From Adiantum capillus-veneris (lineage: Eukaryota > Streptophyta > Polypodiopsida > Polypodiales > Pteridaceae), in the NCBI GenBank assembly GCA_014529385.2, contig CM043953.1:90587842-90651841 (forward strand): a stretch of 64,000 nt of DNA, given 5' to 3'. The notes under the pieces were generated by a model. That model was not told the DNA's origin. It saw only the letters and a program-made list of their open reading frames with translations, and ran no database searches. The position numbers and the translations under genes were made by a program. Shown here in pieces: positions 13,175 through 24,521 of the stretch. How positions within the stretch are numbered: the first letter of the stretch is position 1; each line of letters opens with the position of its first letter.

Positions 13175-13969
13175 GAGTTTGGTCCAGTGTTCAAAGGAGA
13201 TGAAGATGGCGACGATTGGATTGCCGATTTTGAGTTATTTATGCTGACAGTATTGCAGATGCCAGGTGATGAAGCGAAGCTCCGGACTTTACCTTTGGTG
13301 CTGCGAGGTAAAGCAAAAGTTTGGTTCGATGGCTTAGAAGATGTGCATAAGCAGAACTGGATCGGATTTCAAGAGCACTTTCTACAAAGGTGTCAAAAGG
13401 TGGTGTCAGCTTCGGAAGCAGATGCAAAGATCAAAGGTTTGCAGCAGGAAGTAAGTGAAAATTTCGATGCTTTTGTTGATAAATTTGAAGCTTATTGGGG
13501 GGATTTTGTGGCTACTACCCAAGCAACCAATGCGGGATACTTTAAGATGGAAAAGTTTCTATCATGCTTGCATCCTTATGTTCGTGAGAGAGTGGAGTAT
13601 GAAGATCCAAAGACCTTTGATGAAGCTGTCCAAGTTGCCAGAGCAAAGAGTCGAAAGATGAAGAAGAAGATGGAGGCAGGATTGCTACAGCCTACAATCA
13701 TGGTAGCCAGTGTACCTAGGCCCAAACAGATTGATGAGCATCAAAAGGTAAAAGCTCCTTTTTTTATTGATATGAATGTGATTAAAGCGCGTGAAGATGA
13801 TGCCAGGCTAGCGGAGGTAGAAGAAGTGCCAACCAGGTCTCAAAAGATACAGCAAGGCATATTCAGAGTGCCACCCAGTTTGCTTCCTCAAGAAGACGAG
13901 GTGATAGAAGATCCTAAAGAAGAGGTGTCAGTTCTAGAGCCAGCAACGAGGATGACAGCAGTGGTGTAA
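13166..13969 (+). CDS. Gag capsid protein of nested gag-only element
   Basis: An uninterrupted 267-codon frame. Residues about 15-170 have the character of the plant retrotransposon-gag capsid domain: an acidic start (GDEDGDDWIADFELFM), LRTLPLVLRGKAKVWFDGL, then FQEHFLQRC and a long helical segment. A Lys/Arg-rich patch (RAKSRKMKKKM, about residues 160-170) could bind RNA in place of a zinc knuckle, which is absent. The C-terminal third is acidic. The start is in the second copy of the 127-bp duplication; the first copy has an ATG in the same context, but I use 13166 because the frame from it reaches the gag domain directly. It would form particles in the cytoplasm, using another element's reverse transcriptase and integrase. 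It is the only intact retroelement protein here. Confidence 0.8.
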   Translation: MKQEFGPVFKGDEDGDDWIADFELFMLTVLQMPGDEAKLRTLPLVLRGKAKVWFDGLEDVHKQNWIGFQEHFLQRCQKVVSASEADAKIKGLQQEVSENFDAFVDKFEAYWGDFVATTQATNAGYFKMEKFLSCLHPYVRERVEYEDPKTFDEAVQVARAKSRKMKKKMEAGLLQPTIMVASVPRPKQIDEHQKVKAPFFIDMNVIKAREDDARLAEVEEVPTRSQKIQQGIFRVPPSLLPQEDEVIEDPKEEVSVLEPATRMTAVV

Positions 13970-14170
13970 GAATCAACAAGTTTAGAAGAGTCTGAAAGCT
14001 CTCATAGCTCCAACAGCAGTTTGGATACAGATAGCATGTGGGAGACAGAATCCATCTCTTCTAAGTATGAAAGTTATGATGTTTTTCACGTAGATGAAGT
14101 GGAGCAAGATGTATGCGAGTTGCCTGCCAGCTAGCTAAAGGTCGACGAGAAGTATAGTGTTTCACCTTGT

Positions 14171-14794
14171 GTGAATCTACCAGTCGAGCAGCCCTATCTT
14201 GTGTCTAGTGGTGGTGAGTGCTTGCTAGAAGAAATGTGGTTTGATTGTGCATCCAGTTTGATTGAAGAGCAGGTTGTTGAGGATGACTTGCAAAAGCTAG
14301 GGACACAAACTGTGGTAGGTCAAGCTGATTTGTCTATGCAGGGGGTGGGGCAACCTTGCCTTGATGGGCATGTCGAGGTGTACTTTGAAGTTTCAAAGTT
14401 TGTGTGTAGCCGTGGAGAGTTAACACCGTTAGATGACTCTATGGAAATTGATACACGTGCAGCCTATAGGAGTGAGGCTCCATGCAGCGAGGAAGGTGCC
14501 GCCAACCTTGCAAGTGATGAGGTATTTGAACAGGTTGAAGCTCTAGCAAGTCATGCTCTTAAGTCTGAAAAGATGGTTTTGGAGCCATGTTTAGAGGGTT
14601 GGGATACAAGTTTGCAAAGGGATCAGGTTTGCTTGGCTATGCAACAGGTGAAGGCAAATCGCAAGGTTTTGCTACTTTATGTGGTGCTATGGATACATGT
14701 GTTATTGGAGGTTGCTTTACAGGTCTCTTTGTGTCAAAGGGACAAGGTTTTTTTTACGTGGACTATACCATGGAGGGTTCTGTATAGCATGTGA
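14171..14794 (+). CDS. Hypothetical frame in nested element interior
   Basis: A 207-codon acidic frame with no recognised domain. It follows gag after about 200 bp that stay largely readable (DTDSMWETES-like acidic text at 14020-14060) with a stop near 14131, so it may be an eroded extension of gag. Its C-terminal 50 residues turn hydrophobic (KVLLLYVVLWIHVLLEVALQV), possibly a frame artefact because two other frames are also open across 14587-15062. Function unknown. Confidence 0.35.
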   Translation: MNLPVEQPYLVSSGGECLLEEMWFDCASSLIEEQVVEDDLQKLGTQTVVGQADLSMQGVGQPCLDGHVEVYFEVSKFVCSRGELTPLDDSMEIDTRAAYRSEAPCSEEGAANLASDEVFEQVEALASHALKSEKMVLEPCLEGWDTSLQRDQVCLAMQQVKANRKVLLLYVVLWIHVLLEVALQVSLCQRDKVFFTWTIPWRVLYSM

Positions 14795-15246
14795 CATGAT
14801 AGCTGCTTATGGTACAAATGCTTCAAGTGGGAGAAAGTATTCTTATGGTTGGCACGAAGGCTTGTGGATACAGGGTGACAAAGCTCCATGCTATCGAGGG
14901 CTAGAAGGGTGGCATGTCTATTGGCCTACAAGTGCAAAGGAAAGCTTGGATATACATGCTTTACAGGTGGATGGCCATGGCCAATATTTTTTTTTTTATC
15001 CAGGTGGAGCCTACACTATGATTGGGGAAGCTGTAAGCTTTCCGTTTGATCCTGGCAAATGATGCAGAAGACGCTTTTCTCTCTATCCTATCCTATTTAT
15101 ATAGCCATTATCATTATTTTTCTTATGCAACCTATGTAGCTATTTTATATCATTCTCTCTATACATACTTATTTTACCAAAATAATGCTATGGTGAGCAT
15201 GCATGCTCAACGAGGGGTTGGGCAATGATCCCTCGTTGGGCAATGA
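14795..15246 (+). other. 3' internal region of nested element
   Basis: Contains poly-T runs (14749-14756, 14987-14998) that shift the reading frame and a short frame to 15062. Just before the 3' LTR is a purine-rich tract CGAGGGGTTGGG (about 15210-15222), the likely polypurine tract. It is followed by a partial repeat of GTTGGGCAATGATC and an inverted CCCTCG, so a small hairpin is possible. Confidence 0.5.
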
Positions 15247-16909
15247 TGGTGCACCCAGTCCTTGTCGACACATGGAAGTGCCAGTAGCAACGATGTGGAA
15301 GTCAGTAGCATGATGGGAAATGCTTGAGCGGGTGCTTGATGCAGAGAACAAAAGATCTTGTTGTGAAGTGTATGCCAAATGTGATAGTTAGCCGATCCAG
15401 CTCTTGATGCTCTCTACCATTCAAGCTTTATCGACTTGCATTTGAAGCTCTCGGTGGAAGAGTATACCATATGGAAGCAATTAGTCAATCATTGCCCAAT
15501 GGTGTTGGAGTTATGATGTGTATGCAGAGAGCTACTCCATTCTAATGAGCTTGAAGCTATTTGGATGCTTGGAAGGCTAGTAAATCTCTCATTGGAGGCT
15601 ATGTCAAGAAGTTGCGATGCAAGGTTGTCGACACTCATAAATGGTGGTGCTCTTCCGAGTGTGTGGAGCCTCGGAGTCGAAGGCCTTTAGAGAAAGGAAT
15701 TGCGGGGTGCCAATGCGGAGTTTTTTTGGCTTCGATGATTGTAGGTTGCAAGGACGTGTGAAAGGAGGCTAAAGTTGAGTTTTTTTATAATAAAAGAAAA
15801 CTAGGTGAGCTGCATGGCAGGATGACAAGGCCAGTAAGATATGGAAAGTAGTTTCCAAGTTGGGGATCACCAAGAAGGTGGCACCAGATTGCATGGGAGC
15901 AAGGAGGAATGGGGGCGCCATTTTTTGGACAGGCCAGACCAGAGACGGCGGCAAAGCATTGCAGAGGCCAAGAGCGGAGAGGTCTATAGGAGGTTGGCGG
16001 CCTGGTTGGCCATGCAGCTGCTTGGTGGTGCCGAGAGCAAGTAGAAGGGAGGTAGAGGGTGCAGAGGCCGCAAGGTCTACATCCCATCAAACCAAGGACG
16101 TGAGCAAGCTTGGGGAGGAGCTCTTGAGAGCGTCGTGGAGGGGTGAGCTAACAAGGTGATAAGCAGACTCAAAAGCTGCAAGAATGGTAGCGCTGGAAAA
16201 AGGGTGCACTTGCCTTGGAGAGTCGCATGCAAGGCGTTTGAGAGCAAGGCCAAGGTGGAATCTACAGTAGCCTTCAGGTGCATGAGAACAAGGCCGCAGG
16301 CTGCCATTCGAGCTATAGGGAAATTGAAGGGCCATGAACAAGTGATGAAAGAGGGCGCCACAAGAGGTAGGCCACCCAAGGGAGGAACTGCTGTGAGAAA
16401 GCATTGCAGAGAAGGCGACCCAGGAAGAGTGATTCGGGACCGCAGATTACAGGAGGGACTTGGAGGTTGGCCGAGCTTGAAGCAACATCATTGTGCACAT
16501 TTCACTCAAGAAATTTTCCTTCATATTTGTCCATTATATTCAGTGTTAATCTCCTCTCTTACTCGTGTGTCTACTTTTATGACGGGCATATGTATGCTTC
16601 TTGTTAAGTGAGAGGATGTCCCGTATTTGAGTGTGGTGCATACCCCTAATCTCAAAGTCTCTGATAGTGTTGAGCTTATTTATATATGCTTAAAATTGAT
16701 ATGAAGGGTTGAGGATTGAAACCATGATTGTACATCTGATGCTTGGATTGGGGTATTAGGGATGGTTGGGTACGGGCTTGGACAATAGTAGGTTGCAGAT
16801 TGTGTATCGAGATGAGTGTTAAATAGGGGATAGGAGTGCTGACAAATCATTGGGCTATAGAGAGACATTGACCAAGTGTGCTGGTGGTTTTTCCATTTCT
16901 CACTTTCCA
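15247..16909 (+). repeat. 3' LTR of nested gag-only element
   Basis: 1663 bp, starting TGGTGCACCCAGTCC and ending TTTCCA. Lacks about 170 bp present in the 5' copy but has about 65 extra bp near 16349-16412 (GGCGCCACAAGAGG region). Confidence 0.8.
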
Positions 16910-18142
16910 ACGTGGATTGTGTTCTTACTTGTCATTTGACCCATGTGAGCCCAATCTCGTAGCTCCAAAATGAATCAACGATCGTGGAAAGAAAAAAATC
17001 ACATAATTCTATACATCCGCTCTAGAGCTAGTTTGGGTACCAAAGAAAAAATGATTTGTTCCACCTAGCTCAAGAAGTAGGGAGTCCCACGAAGCTTCTA
17101 GCTCCTCATGTAATGCATCCATGGAGGTAAAAGCTTCTCCACATCCTCCAACTACAATAGTGAACCTCCATAAAGCTACAAAGGAATCCACACCTCCCAG
17201 TGTTCAAGAATCACCTGATGAACCACTTCAAGTTCAATCCTGGGAGAGTACCTTACCACCCTTGCAACTCAATGAGGCACCTAAGGTAATAGAAAACTAC
17301 TGGCAAAAATCCTCACCTATTACCAACTGGAACAATTGGTTTCAAAGGGTGACGAGCACATTTCAAACAATATGACCTACCCAAGGAAGGGGGGAAGTCT
17401 TTATTCACATCAGCCTATTGAATTATTTCCCTCTTACCCTTCTTTCCCCGACCTCTCAATCACCAATCTTAGGGAATGTATATATAAAGCCTTATACTCA
17501 CAAAAACAAGACAAAAATAGTAAAGAGCAAGAGCAATTAGCAAACGAGTATGCACAATAAAATTCAAAACGTTGACCATACCTACACATTCACATCCGGT
17601 ACACTGAAACAAAAACCTATGCCATCAAACACCTTTGATCCAGCCTCATCACTCGAGTGATGGAGGGTACGTAAGATTAGTACGATAGGAGTGTTTATGT
17701 TTTACAGTTTAGTGATTAGCAAAGTTCTTTCTTCCCACTGATGTGCCTCCTAGAGGTATTCTCTATGTTTCTTCGTGTGTACAGGAACGTGTTGCTGTGG
17801 TTAGGATTTGGACCTTCATGGAATCTTTAACTCGCTCACTCTTCAAACCAAGCGCGATCATCAACACAAACAGGTCTTTTTTATCCATTAGCATTGTCCC
17901 TTATCTTTTTTGCATCTATATTTGTCTACTTTAATTGTGATTGGTAGCATAATATTCAGCACATTTGCTTAGTACCAAACATTAAATTCAATGTAATTTT
18001 TTGCCATAATCACTTGTCTAGGTTTAAAAAGCAAGCAGTCTGACTAAGCTAGTTTGACCAAGCTAGGTGTTAGAGATCTTCTCTTAATACCATGGGGAAT
18101 GCCTTCCCAATAATCTGTGGTTACTTAGCTCTTATTCCAATT

Positions 18143-18170
18143 TAGGCAGCATTGTGTGCAATGCTGCCTA
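18143..18170. repeat. Perfect 12-bp hairpin with 4-nt loop
   Basis: TAGGCAGCATTG (18143-18154), loop TGTG, then CAATGCTGCCTA (18159-18170), an exact inverted repeat in the element's 3' internal region. Confidence 0.9.
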
Positions 18171-18755
18171 CTAAGGCTTTCTAGTGGGCTTAGTCCCTAT
18201 TGACCTTTACCTTAAGTATTATAAGAGGAGCTTACTAGTGTGATGAGCTTGGGGAGGGTAACAGTGTTACATGACCTCCCAAAGTTACAAAATTAAAAAC
18301 GAACAAACAAAAAAATCAAAGTGCCACAATGTAAAATCTTAAGCTGGAAGAAAAATATTAGCTATACTTGGCTCTCGCGATTAAACAACTTAATTGACCA
18401 GAGAAAATTGAGAAGCTTACCCATGGTATTAATAGTCGATCTTTAGTGTCTTTCGATCGTCGTAAAAATTAGCGACCCCGAACTTGTTTAGTTTATTATC
18501 TTTACAATTTTTTATGCATTTGATTATATTATAATTTAATGTTTATTGCTGACAAATGGTTTAAAATTCTATTACCAATCAATTTGTCTAACTACAATTG
18601 CATATACTTTTAATTTGTATATGAGAATGTAATTACTATGCCAATGTTGTTTATTTTGCAGTGTGAACAAAGCTAGGGACATTCATCTCAAATGCTCTTC
18701 CACCTCGATGAACGAGCTTCAACTCAATAGCTTCCGAGGATGGAATCTACATTAG

Positions 18756-18766
18756 GAAGGGGGGCA
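18756..18766 (+). promoter_or_regulatory. Polypurine tract of Athila-like element
   Basis: AGGAAGGGGGGCA immediately before the 3' LTR, the usual site for plus-strand priming. Confidence 0.8.
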
Positions 18767-19300
18767 TGTTAACCCTCACGGCTCACGGACACCCTATCAC
18801 CTACGACAGATAGGAAAAGGGTAGAGTGATCTCCGATGAGAGGTGCACTCTAACATGAACTTCCAAGGGTTAGTTGGCTAAGTATGGGCGCCCAAGTGTG
18901 AATGGGGCGAGCTTATATAAAATTCACCTAAACCTAAAAATCATTCATTCTCTCATTTGTGCAATTGAAGAGTGCCCTTGCTCCATCTCTATCTTCTTCT
19001 TCTTCATCTCCTTGTGTGTGTATGCATGAGAGAGAGAGAGAGAGAGCGATCGAGCATTGCAACGACGGCACGGCGGCGGCAAAGCGGTTGAGCATGGCAT
19101 AGTGGCGGCTCCTTCTTCGCGGCGAGGAATCCTCCACGAAGGCGAGCGTAGGGTGGTGAGTGAGCGTAGGGTGGTGAGTGACACATCCTTGCTCTCTTGA
19201 ACTTGCTAGATTAGTTTAGTTGTGTGCTTGGAACCATTTGTGGCTCGCACACAGTATATCGGCAAGTCCCTTGCATTGACACATGCGACAAAAGTGCACA
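18767..19300 (+). repeat. 3' LTR of Athila-like element
   Basis: 534 bp, same ends as 5099-5685. A clear TATA-like GCTTATATAAAA lies near 18911-18922. A 20-bp unit (GAGCGTAGGGTGGTGAGT) is tandemly duplicated near 19142-19180. Confidence 0.9.
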
Positions 19301-21059
19301 TCATATCCATTTGGCAAAAGGATGGTACCTGACAGGTCTTTAGGCCCTAATCAATTGAGAAAAGCATAGTCAGATAGACAAGGTTTATAATGGATAGACT
19401 CTAGTCACCAAGTAACTTGAGTCTGAGCCATTGAAAAGGGGTCCTAGCCCTGTCTCCCATAGAAAGCATGAACTAACACAATATTCTGACGTTCCTAATT
19501 CTCACCTTCTAAAAGAGAGAAACCCCACATGCCTTTTTCCCCATAATTTTCAGAGGCACGTACAATTGGGACTTCTCGACTCTTGGCACAATGAGTCTCT
19601 AGTTTCACTTCTTCTATCAATGAGCAACAGAGAGTTTCTCAACTAATCGAGACCACCCTTCCTTGACTGGCAACCTGAGCCAGTATCCAATTTCCACCCC
19701 CACACTCACACTTTGTTTTTTGCTTGTTTCTAATTACTACAACATGATTGTTCATACGCAAAGTTCCTTTTTATGATTTCCATCACAAGTTCGTTAAGAT
19801 ATCCCTTCAGCCATTATCAAATCGGCACAAGGATAATCCTATCCTAGTAAAAATACTTGACAACATAAATGATTGACTATTCCAATATTCTGGAGTTGTA
19901 GAAACTTCCTCCAGCGGATGTTCACTCCATCCGTTGTCAACTGGCCGCCCATACAACCAATCCATGACCCACCCATTCTTGAGTAACCCTCCGGGTAAAA
20001 TCATGTATCCACCATGTAACCTGCAAGTCGTGGACATTTGAGCCCCTAATTGGTCAGCTCTGCATAACAAAATACTCTAGCTCCTGCAATAACCTCGCGA
20101 GCTATCTCCCAGTGATCAAGAGGGGGTTCTTCACTAGCTTCAATACTGGAATAGAATGAAGTTATCTTGCAATATATTCGCTAGGCAAACAATCTTTCCT
20201 AGATCAATCAATTAACTGTCAAACATTACTTTCCTACTTTATTTAGGTTCAATTTTAGCAAGACAATTAAGATCCTCATGCCGTAGTTTCGATTGGTTTT
20301 TCCCACATATTTTGGAAAGCTTCAATCATTCACTAGCTAACGTAATGCAATGCTTAATTAAATGAACAAAATGACTTTGAGCCTACCTCATCAATCCTTG
20401 CTCCCTCACTTCGTGAGATGGTCGGATCCTCCTCCCTCATGGGTTACCATTGGGAGCTAGTTGCTAGTATTCGCCTCGTGGTCATTAGCACCACCAAAGC
20501 GAGTTCTCTTGGGGGCCATGTCTCACTACTTGGGTTAGAAAAATCCAAAGAACAAAAGGATATGTGTGATGAACCATTTTCCACACCAATAATGCGTAAC
20601 AATCACAAGTATTATGAGAAGGAGTAAACCTAATCTTACACATAACGATGAGCTATTTTTGAGACAACTTCTACATCTAGGGAAGTGCAAGAACTTAAAA
20701 TGGTGATTCATGACATAACCTCACTCAAGTAGAGACTTGACTTGGGTTATGGATTACCACACACACACTTGCATAAAGCTTTCATTGAAAAGAGGAAAAA
20801 TAACTTCACATAACTATGTATTTCAAGAGAGGATTATGGTTAGATAAGACCAATCATCATGATAATTAGGCTTAAGTGAATTAGAGAAGGAGAATTCTTT
20901 CCCTATTTATGTATCTAATGATACATAAGAAGAGGTTAATTCTTCATAATCTAAACACTTAATTATAAGTGAAAGAAAAGACTATAATCTCCTTATAAAT
21001 ACTTTATAGGATTACCATAACCAAAGCATGCATAATCCTCTTGTAAACTCATCATAAGG
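19301..21059. other. Intergenic, no recognisable gene
   Basis: Short frames only. A minus-strand frame at 19807-20070 (87 codons) has no motif I recognise. From about 20640 onward the sequence is AT-rich with dispersed ACATAA/ATAAG phrases. Confidence 0.45.
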
Positions 21060-21600
21060 TTATCATAACAAGCATCTACCATATGCAATATGAGGTCATA
21101 TTCTTGTATCAATTAGGGATGTCAATTTAATGTACAAAGAAAAAATATAAGCATGCATAGACTAGGACGAAAAGAGAATCAAAATCAATTTTACTATGCA
21201 TATATTATGTGCAATTTGATTAGTGCAATAGGAGACCCTAATCATGCATCACTTTAATGTACAAAGAAGATTACAATCCTGCATCAATTTTAGTGCAAAA
21301 GAGATTGATTTTGCCCTTATTATGTATCAAATTAATGTACAAAAGTAGATCAATTTTTCAAAGATATGCACTAAATTCTATGCAAACCAAGGGGTTAATT
21401 TCACCTTGATTATGCTTCAATTAAGTGCATAAAGGAGAGAAGAACAATTCCTTCATTACTATGCACTAATATGCATGAGTGAAAAAGAAACAGCTCATCA
21501 CCGAGATGTATTTCTATGCATCAATCAAGAGAGCAATTTAACTTTACTATGCATTATTATGCATAAATCAAGAGAATTGAATCTCCTTGAGAGATTAAGG
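21060..21600. repeat. AT-rich degenerate repeat with TATGCAT / ATGTAC motifs
   Basis: Phrases such as 'TATGCAT', 'AATGTACAAA(G)A', 'GTGCAATTTGAT' and 'TGCATCAATTNAAGTGCA' recur every 50-70 bp. Units are too diverged to fix a period by eye. No coding. Confidence 0.55.
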
Positions 21601-22668
21601 TTTCATAATTCTCCTTAATCCAACAAGGGAGGTGTGATCAATAGATGAGAGGCTATTGACATTCACACACACATTGAGAGACACTATGGAATATAAATTA
21701 TTGTAACCAGCTAGCATAGAGTAGTAGTAGGATAGGCTCGACATAAGACCTCTAGAGAGAAGAGGCTATGGATCAATAGGATTATCATAACTTGAAATTA
21801 ATTACCCTTTGATCAAGCCTCCTTGTGTGTGCTAGGTGGCATAGATACGCTCCTCCAAGGACTAGCTCTGGCAGCAGCACTTCGTTGTAGAGATCTTGGG
21901 GTAGTGTGTGTGTCTAAAATTGAGTGTGAATGCCCTTTATACAGGGTTTGGAGGTTCCTTGTTTCCCAATTCAGCCCCATACCTCTCTAGCTTGCCCCCT
22001 CTTGCTAAACTAAAGAGTAGAGGTGTCACAAGCTCCTACTTAGCTATTAGAGGTGTCCCTCTTTACCCTTTTGGGTGATACACCTCATGTAGTGCTCCCA
22101 TGCTCATAGTCAATTATTCTATAAGAGATGGGTCAATGGATATGGGTCATTTATGGGCATACATGCACATACATATACATGCACATGCATACATATGCAT
22201 ATCTTAGACTTAGGAATTAATTTATCAACACTAGGATGAAAAATTAATTGTCTAGAGTGAGCTTGGCTTATCAAAATTTTAATTTTGAAACTTTCTATTA
22301 AAAGAAGAGCTTGAGGACTATAGATTAAGGTGTCGGATGCACACACCTGCTATATTTAGCAGTTTTTGGAGCACGCAGCTATTTTTATGGAAATTTAGGA
22401 CGGGGTAGATTTTGACGAGACGGTCGCGTCTAGGTGGGTGTAAGCACCTCAAAACTTTCTATTTTTGGATAAAAATGAAAAAAAAGTAAAATTTTCATTT
22501 TTGAAAATCTTACAACAATATTTTTATCATTAGCTTATCAGAGGTGGAAAAACTACCAAAAATAGTAACTTTTTGTATATGGTTTGATAGGTATTTCTTT
22601 ACATGGGAATCCCCTCTCCAAGGGTGACAGAGACCTTACAAAACTGGGATATAACCTGTCTACCACAT

Positions 22669-22669
<1 letters not shown>
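21601..22669. other. Intergenic with a CATA-rich stretch
   Basis: No gene seen. 22157-22202 is an irregular ACATA/GCATA tract. The region 22340-22460 contains AT-poor text (GACGAGACGGTCGCGTC) that looks like a different source but has no open frame. Confidence 0.45.

Positions 22670-22670
<1 letters not shown>

Positions 22671-22701
<31 letters not shown>
22671..22701. repeat. (GATA)n(GA)n microsatellite
   Basis: Four GATA units followed by about nine GA units. Confidence 0.93.
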
Positions 22702-22702
<1 letters not shown>

Positions 22703-23246
22703 TTCACATGACACGGTCATTCCTGCATTTGATGGCAGCATGAACGCATCCTACCGGATGCCTACTCATGCACATGACCTGCAAAAATTAGCAATGGTTG
22801 TTGCATGTTCCCAGCTGACATCCTGCTGACAACATGCCTGCAGGTTGAAAGGTACTGCAGTATTCACTATATCAGCCTGCCGCAGCTTTTGCAGACCATC
22901 TCCACCCTTCTTCCTTCTTGTCAGCTTTATTGTGGTGGGGATGATGAAGCTCTGGTTGGCTTTGCTAATTTTGTCGCTGCTATGGATTCCCTCCTCCTCC
23001 TACTCCGTCTGCAAGTGATCTCATTCTCTTGTCTCTTGGAATTGGCAAATACTTAGGCCTTGACTCTGATTCAATCGACAGAGAATACGTAGAAATCATT
23101 ACATGCAGCTTAACAATGTAGGGGACCTCTGCAATTGCCATGGAGGACAGCGGTTGTGCTTGTTGGAAGTTGTTAGACACCACTTTTATCACTGCATTAT
23201 AGGATGGTATCCTGCAAGAAATTGGAGAGGGTGATACGAAGCTATC
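22702..23246. other. Unassigned region, weak open frames on both strands
   Basis: A plus frame 22805-23056 (83 codons) and a minus frame 22980-23255 (91 codons) overlap. The plus frame includes LLQTISTLLP and FANFVAAMDSLLLLL, which looks protein-like, but I cannot name a family and neither frame extends. A gene fragment is possible. Confidence 0.3.
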
Positions 23247-23640
23247 TGTAGCCATCCATGCCGACGTGGATGGCTACATGCAATTGATATTTCCAATGTG
23301 TGCAAGAGTGTCGGGTAAAAGATTTCCATTGGAAACCTACCTGCAGCCATCCACGTCGGCGCGGATGGCTACATGCAATTCATTATGCACCAAATAATTC
23401 CCTTCACACGTGGGCACTCATATATATAAGGCAACTTGAACACCCTCGCTAACACACATAGGTGGGGAAACCTACTTGTAGAAACCAAAGATTTTCATTA
23501 GAAATCTACTGCCTATAGCCATCCCCACCGGTGCGGATGGCTACAAACAATTCCATTATGCACCAAATAATTGCCTTGTCACATGTGGGCACTCATACAA
23601 GGCAAGTTGAACACCCTCACCAACAAACATGGGTGATGAA
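23247..23640. repeat. Three-copy hairpin repeat (GTAGCCATCC...GGATGGCTAC)
   Basis: Hairpins at 23247-23278 (12-bp perfect arms, 8-nt loop), about 23342-23373 and about 23514-23545. The second and third are each preceded by 'GATTTYCATTRGAAAYCTAC'. All three are followed by 'AYRCAATT', and a long shared segment (ATGCACCAAATAATT...GTGGGCACTCAT) follows units two and three. The arms are conserved while the loops vary. Confidence 0.85.
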
Positions 23641-24192
23641 CCAAACAAAATCAAGGTCTCACAAGGCTATAAAGTGTTCATGATGCAGTAGAAAAGTACA
23701 TTTTTGCTTACCGATGAAAATATGGGCAAACTTGAAATTCTCCCGATTTTTAGGTAAAAATTTAAGGCTTTTGCTAGTAATTACACTAAAATTTGTGTAA
23801 ATTTCCCGACTTTCTTTAAGGCAAGCTCAAAATCTAACTAGGATCTTACAATTTCAGCTGGTTAAAATACAGTGGACCCTAGTTTTTTTCTAACACCACG
23901 GGATACAAAGTTTAAGGCATCTAAGTGTCATTCTTGTTGTTAATGAAAGGAACGTCTCCATCTTCTCAATATTATAGCCGAGGAGGTTGCTCCAAACAAA
24001 AAAATTCTCTTGCAAAGGTAGCTTCTTGCCACGAGTTGTACACCAACTCAAAATCATACTTCCCAGTAGATGTATGTGACACTACCCACCCTTTCATTGC
24101 CATCATTTGAATGATGACACAGGTCTTGTTGATATTCTAATGTACTTGCTTACTAAAACTTCGTTTGTACCCCACAATGCCAATATGGATGG
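23641..24192. other. Intergenic, left flank of copia element
   Basis: No gene seen. A fourth weak copy of the hairpin arm (ATGGATGGCTAG) occurs at 24186-24197, where the copia element inserted. Confidence 0.45.
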
Positions 24193-24197
24193 CTAGA
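24193..24197. other. Target site duplication, left (CTAGA)
   Basis: CTAGA immediately before the element at 24198, identical to 29837-29841. Confidence 0.9.
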
Positions 24198-24225
24198 TGA
24201 AGTCGCGGAGCGAAGCTTAGATCGA

Positions 24226-24260
<35 letters not shown>

Positions 24261-24438
24261 ATAGAGATACATAGACAGAGAGCTTACACAGTACGCAGAG
24301 AATTCGTTGAAGGGTTATCTCCCAAATCTTATTATTCACACAAGTATGAGTGAGTATATACAAAGAGTTAGTGATAAGCGAGTTAGGCGGGTGGCTGGCC
24401 ATATCAATATAAGAGGCCACTTGGGCTTTAATCCAACA
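24198..24438 (-). repeat. 3' LTR of inverted copia element
   Basis: In minus sense starts TGTTGGATTAAAGCCC and ends CGACTTCA. It contains a (CT)n(CA)n tract at about 24227-24262. Confidence 0.9.
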
Positions 24439-24521
24439 ACCTCTCACTTAAGTCCAATGTGGCACCTTAAGTAACTATAAATCTATGAACATAAATGTAC
24501 AAAGATTTACATGGCTGCCAT

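Larger units (their letters stand above)
11208..16909 (+). mobile_element. Gag-only non-autonomous LTR element (TR-GAG type), nested
   Basis: Two long direct repeats (11208-12975 and 15247-16909), each starting TGGTGCACCCAGT and ending TTTCCA, flank a 2.3 kb interior with one intact gag frame and no pol. This is the layout of terminal-repeat gag-only elements, which depend on enzymes from other elements. It sits inside the Athila-like element. Apart from two indels the LTRs are very similar, suggesting recent insertion. The five flanking bases (CACAT before, ACGTG after) do not match, so exact ends or the duplication are uncertain. Confidence 0.8.
16910..18766 (+). other. 3' internal part of Athila-like element
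   Basis: Only short frames (17121-17375 is rich in Pro and Ser; 17336-17560). No reverse transcriptase, RNase H or integrase motif on either strand. Ends in the purine tract before the 3' LTR and includes a perfect hairpin at 18143. Confidence 0.6.
5099..19300 (+). mobile_element. Athila/Tat-like Ty3/gypsy element, RT-less, with a nested element
   Basis: Both LTRs start TGTTAACCCTCACGG and end GCACA. The left LTR is followed by a primer-binding site of the TGGCGYCGTTGCCGGGG kind found in plant Athila/Tat elements, and the right LTR is preceded by the purine tract AGGAAGGGGGG. In order the interior shows a leader, gag (broken), several zinc knuckles, a retropepsin-like domain, the nested element at 11208-16909, then about 1.9 kb of non-coding DNA. 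No reverse transcriptase, RNase H or integrase was found, so the copy is non-autonomous. Without the nested insertion the element is about 8.5 kb. Confidence 0.85.

Noticed and set aside
19807-20070. Minus-strand 87-codon frame
   Set aside because: No domain, no extension on either side.
22805-23255. Overlapping plus and minus frames of 83 and 91 codons
   Set aside because: Protein-like in part but short, overlapping and without a recognisable family. Kept only as an unassigned region.
23247-23640. Possible CRISPR-like repeat array
   Set aside because: Only three imperfect hairpin units with uneven spacing, no spacer pattern, and a eukaryotic context.
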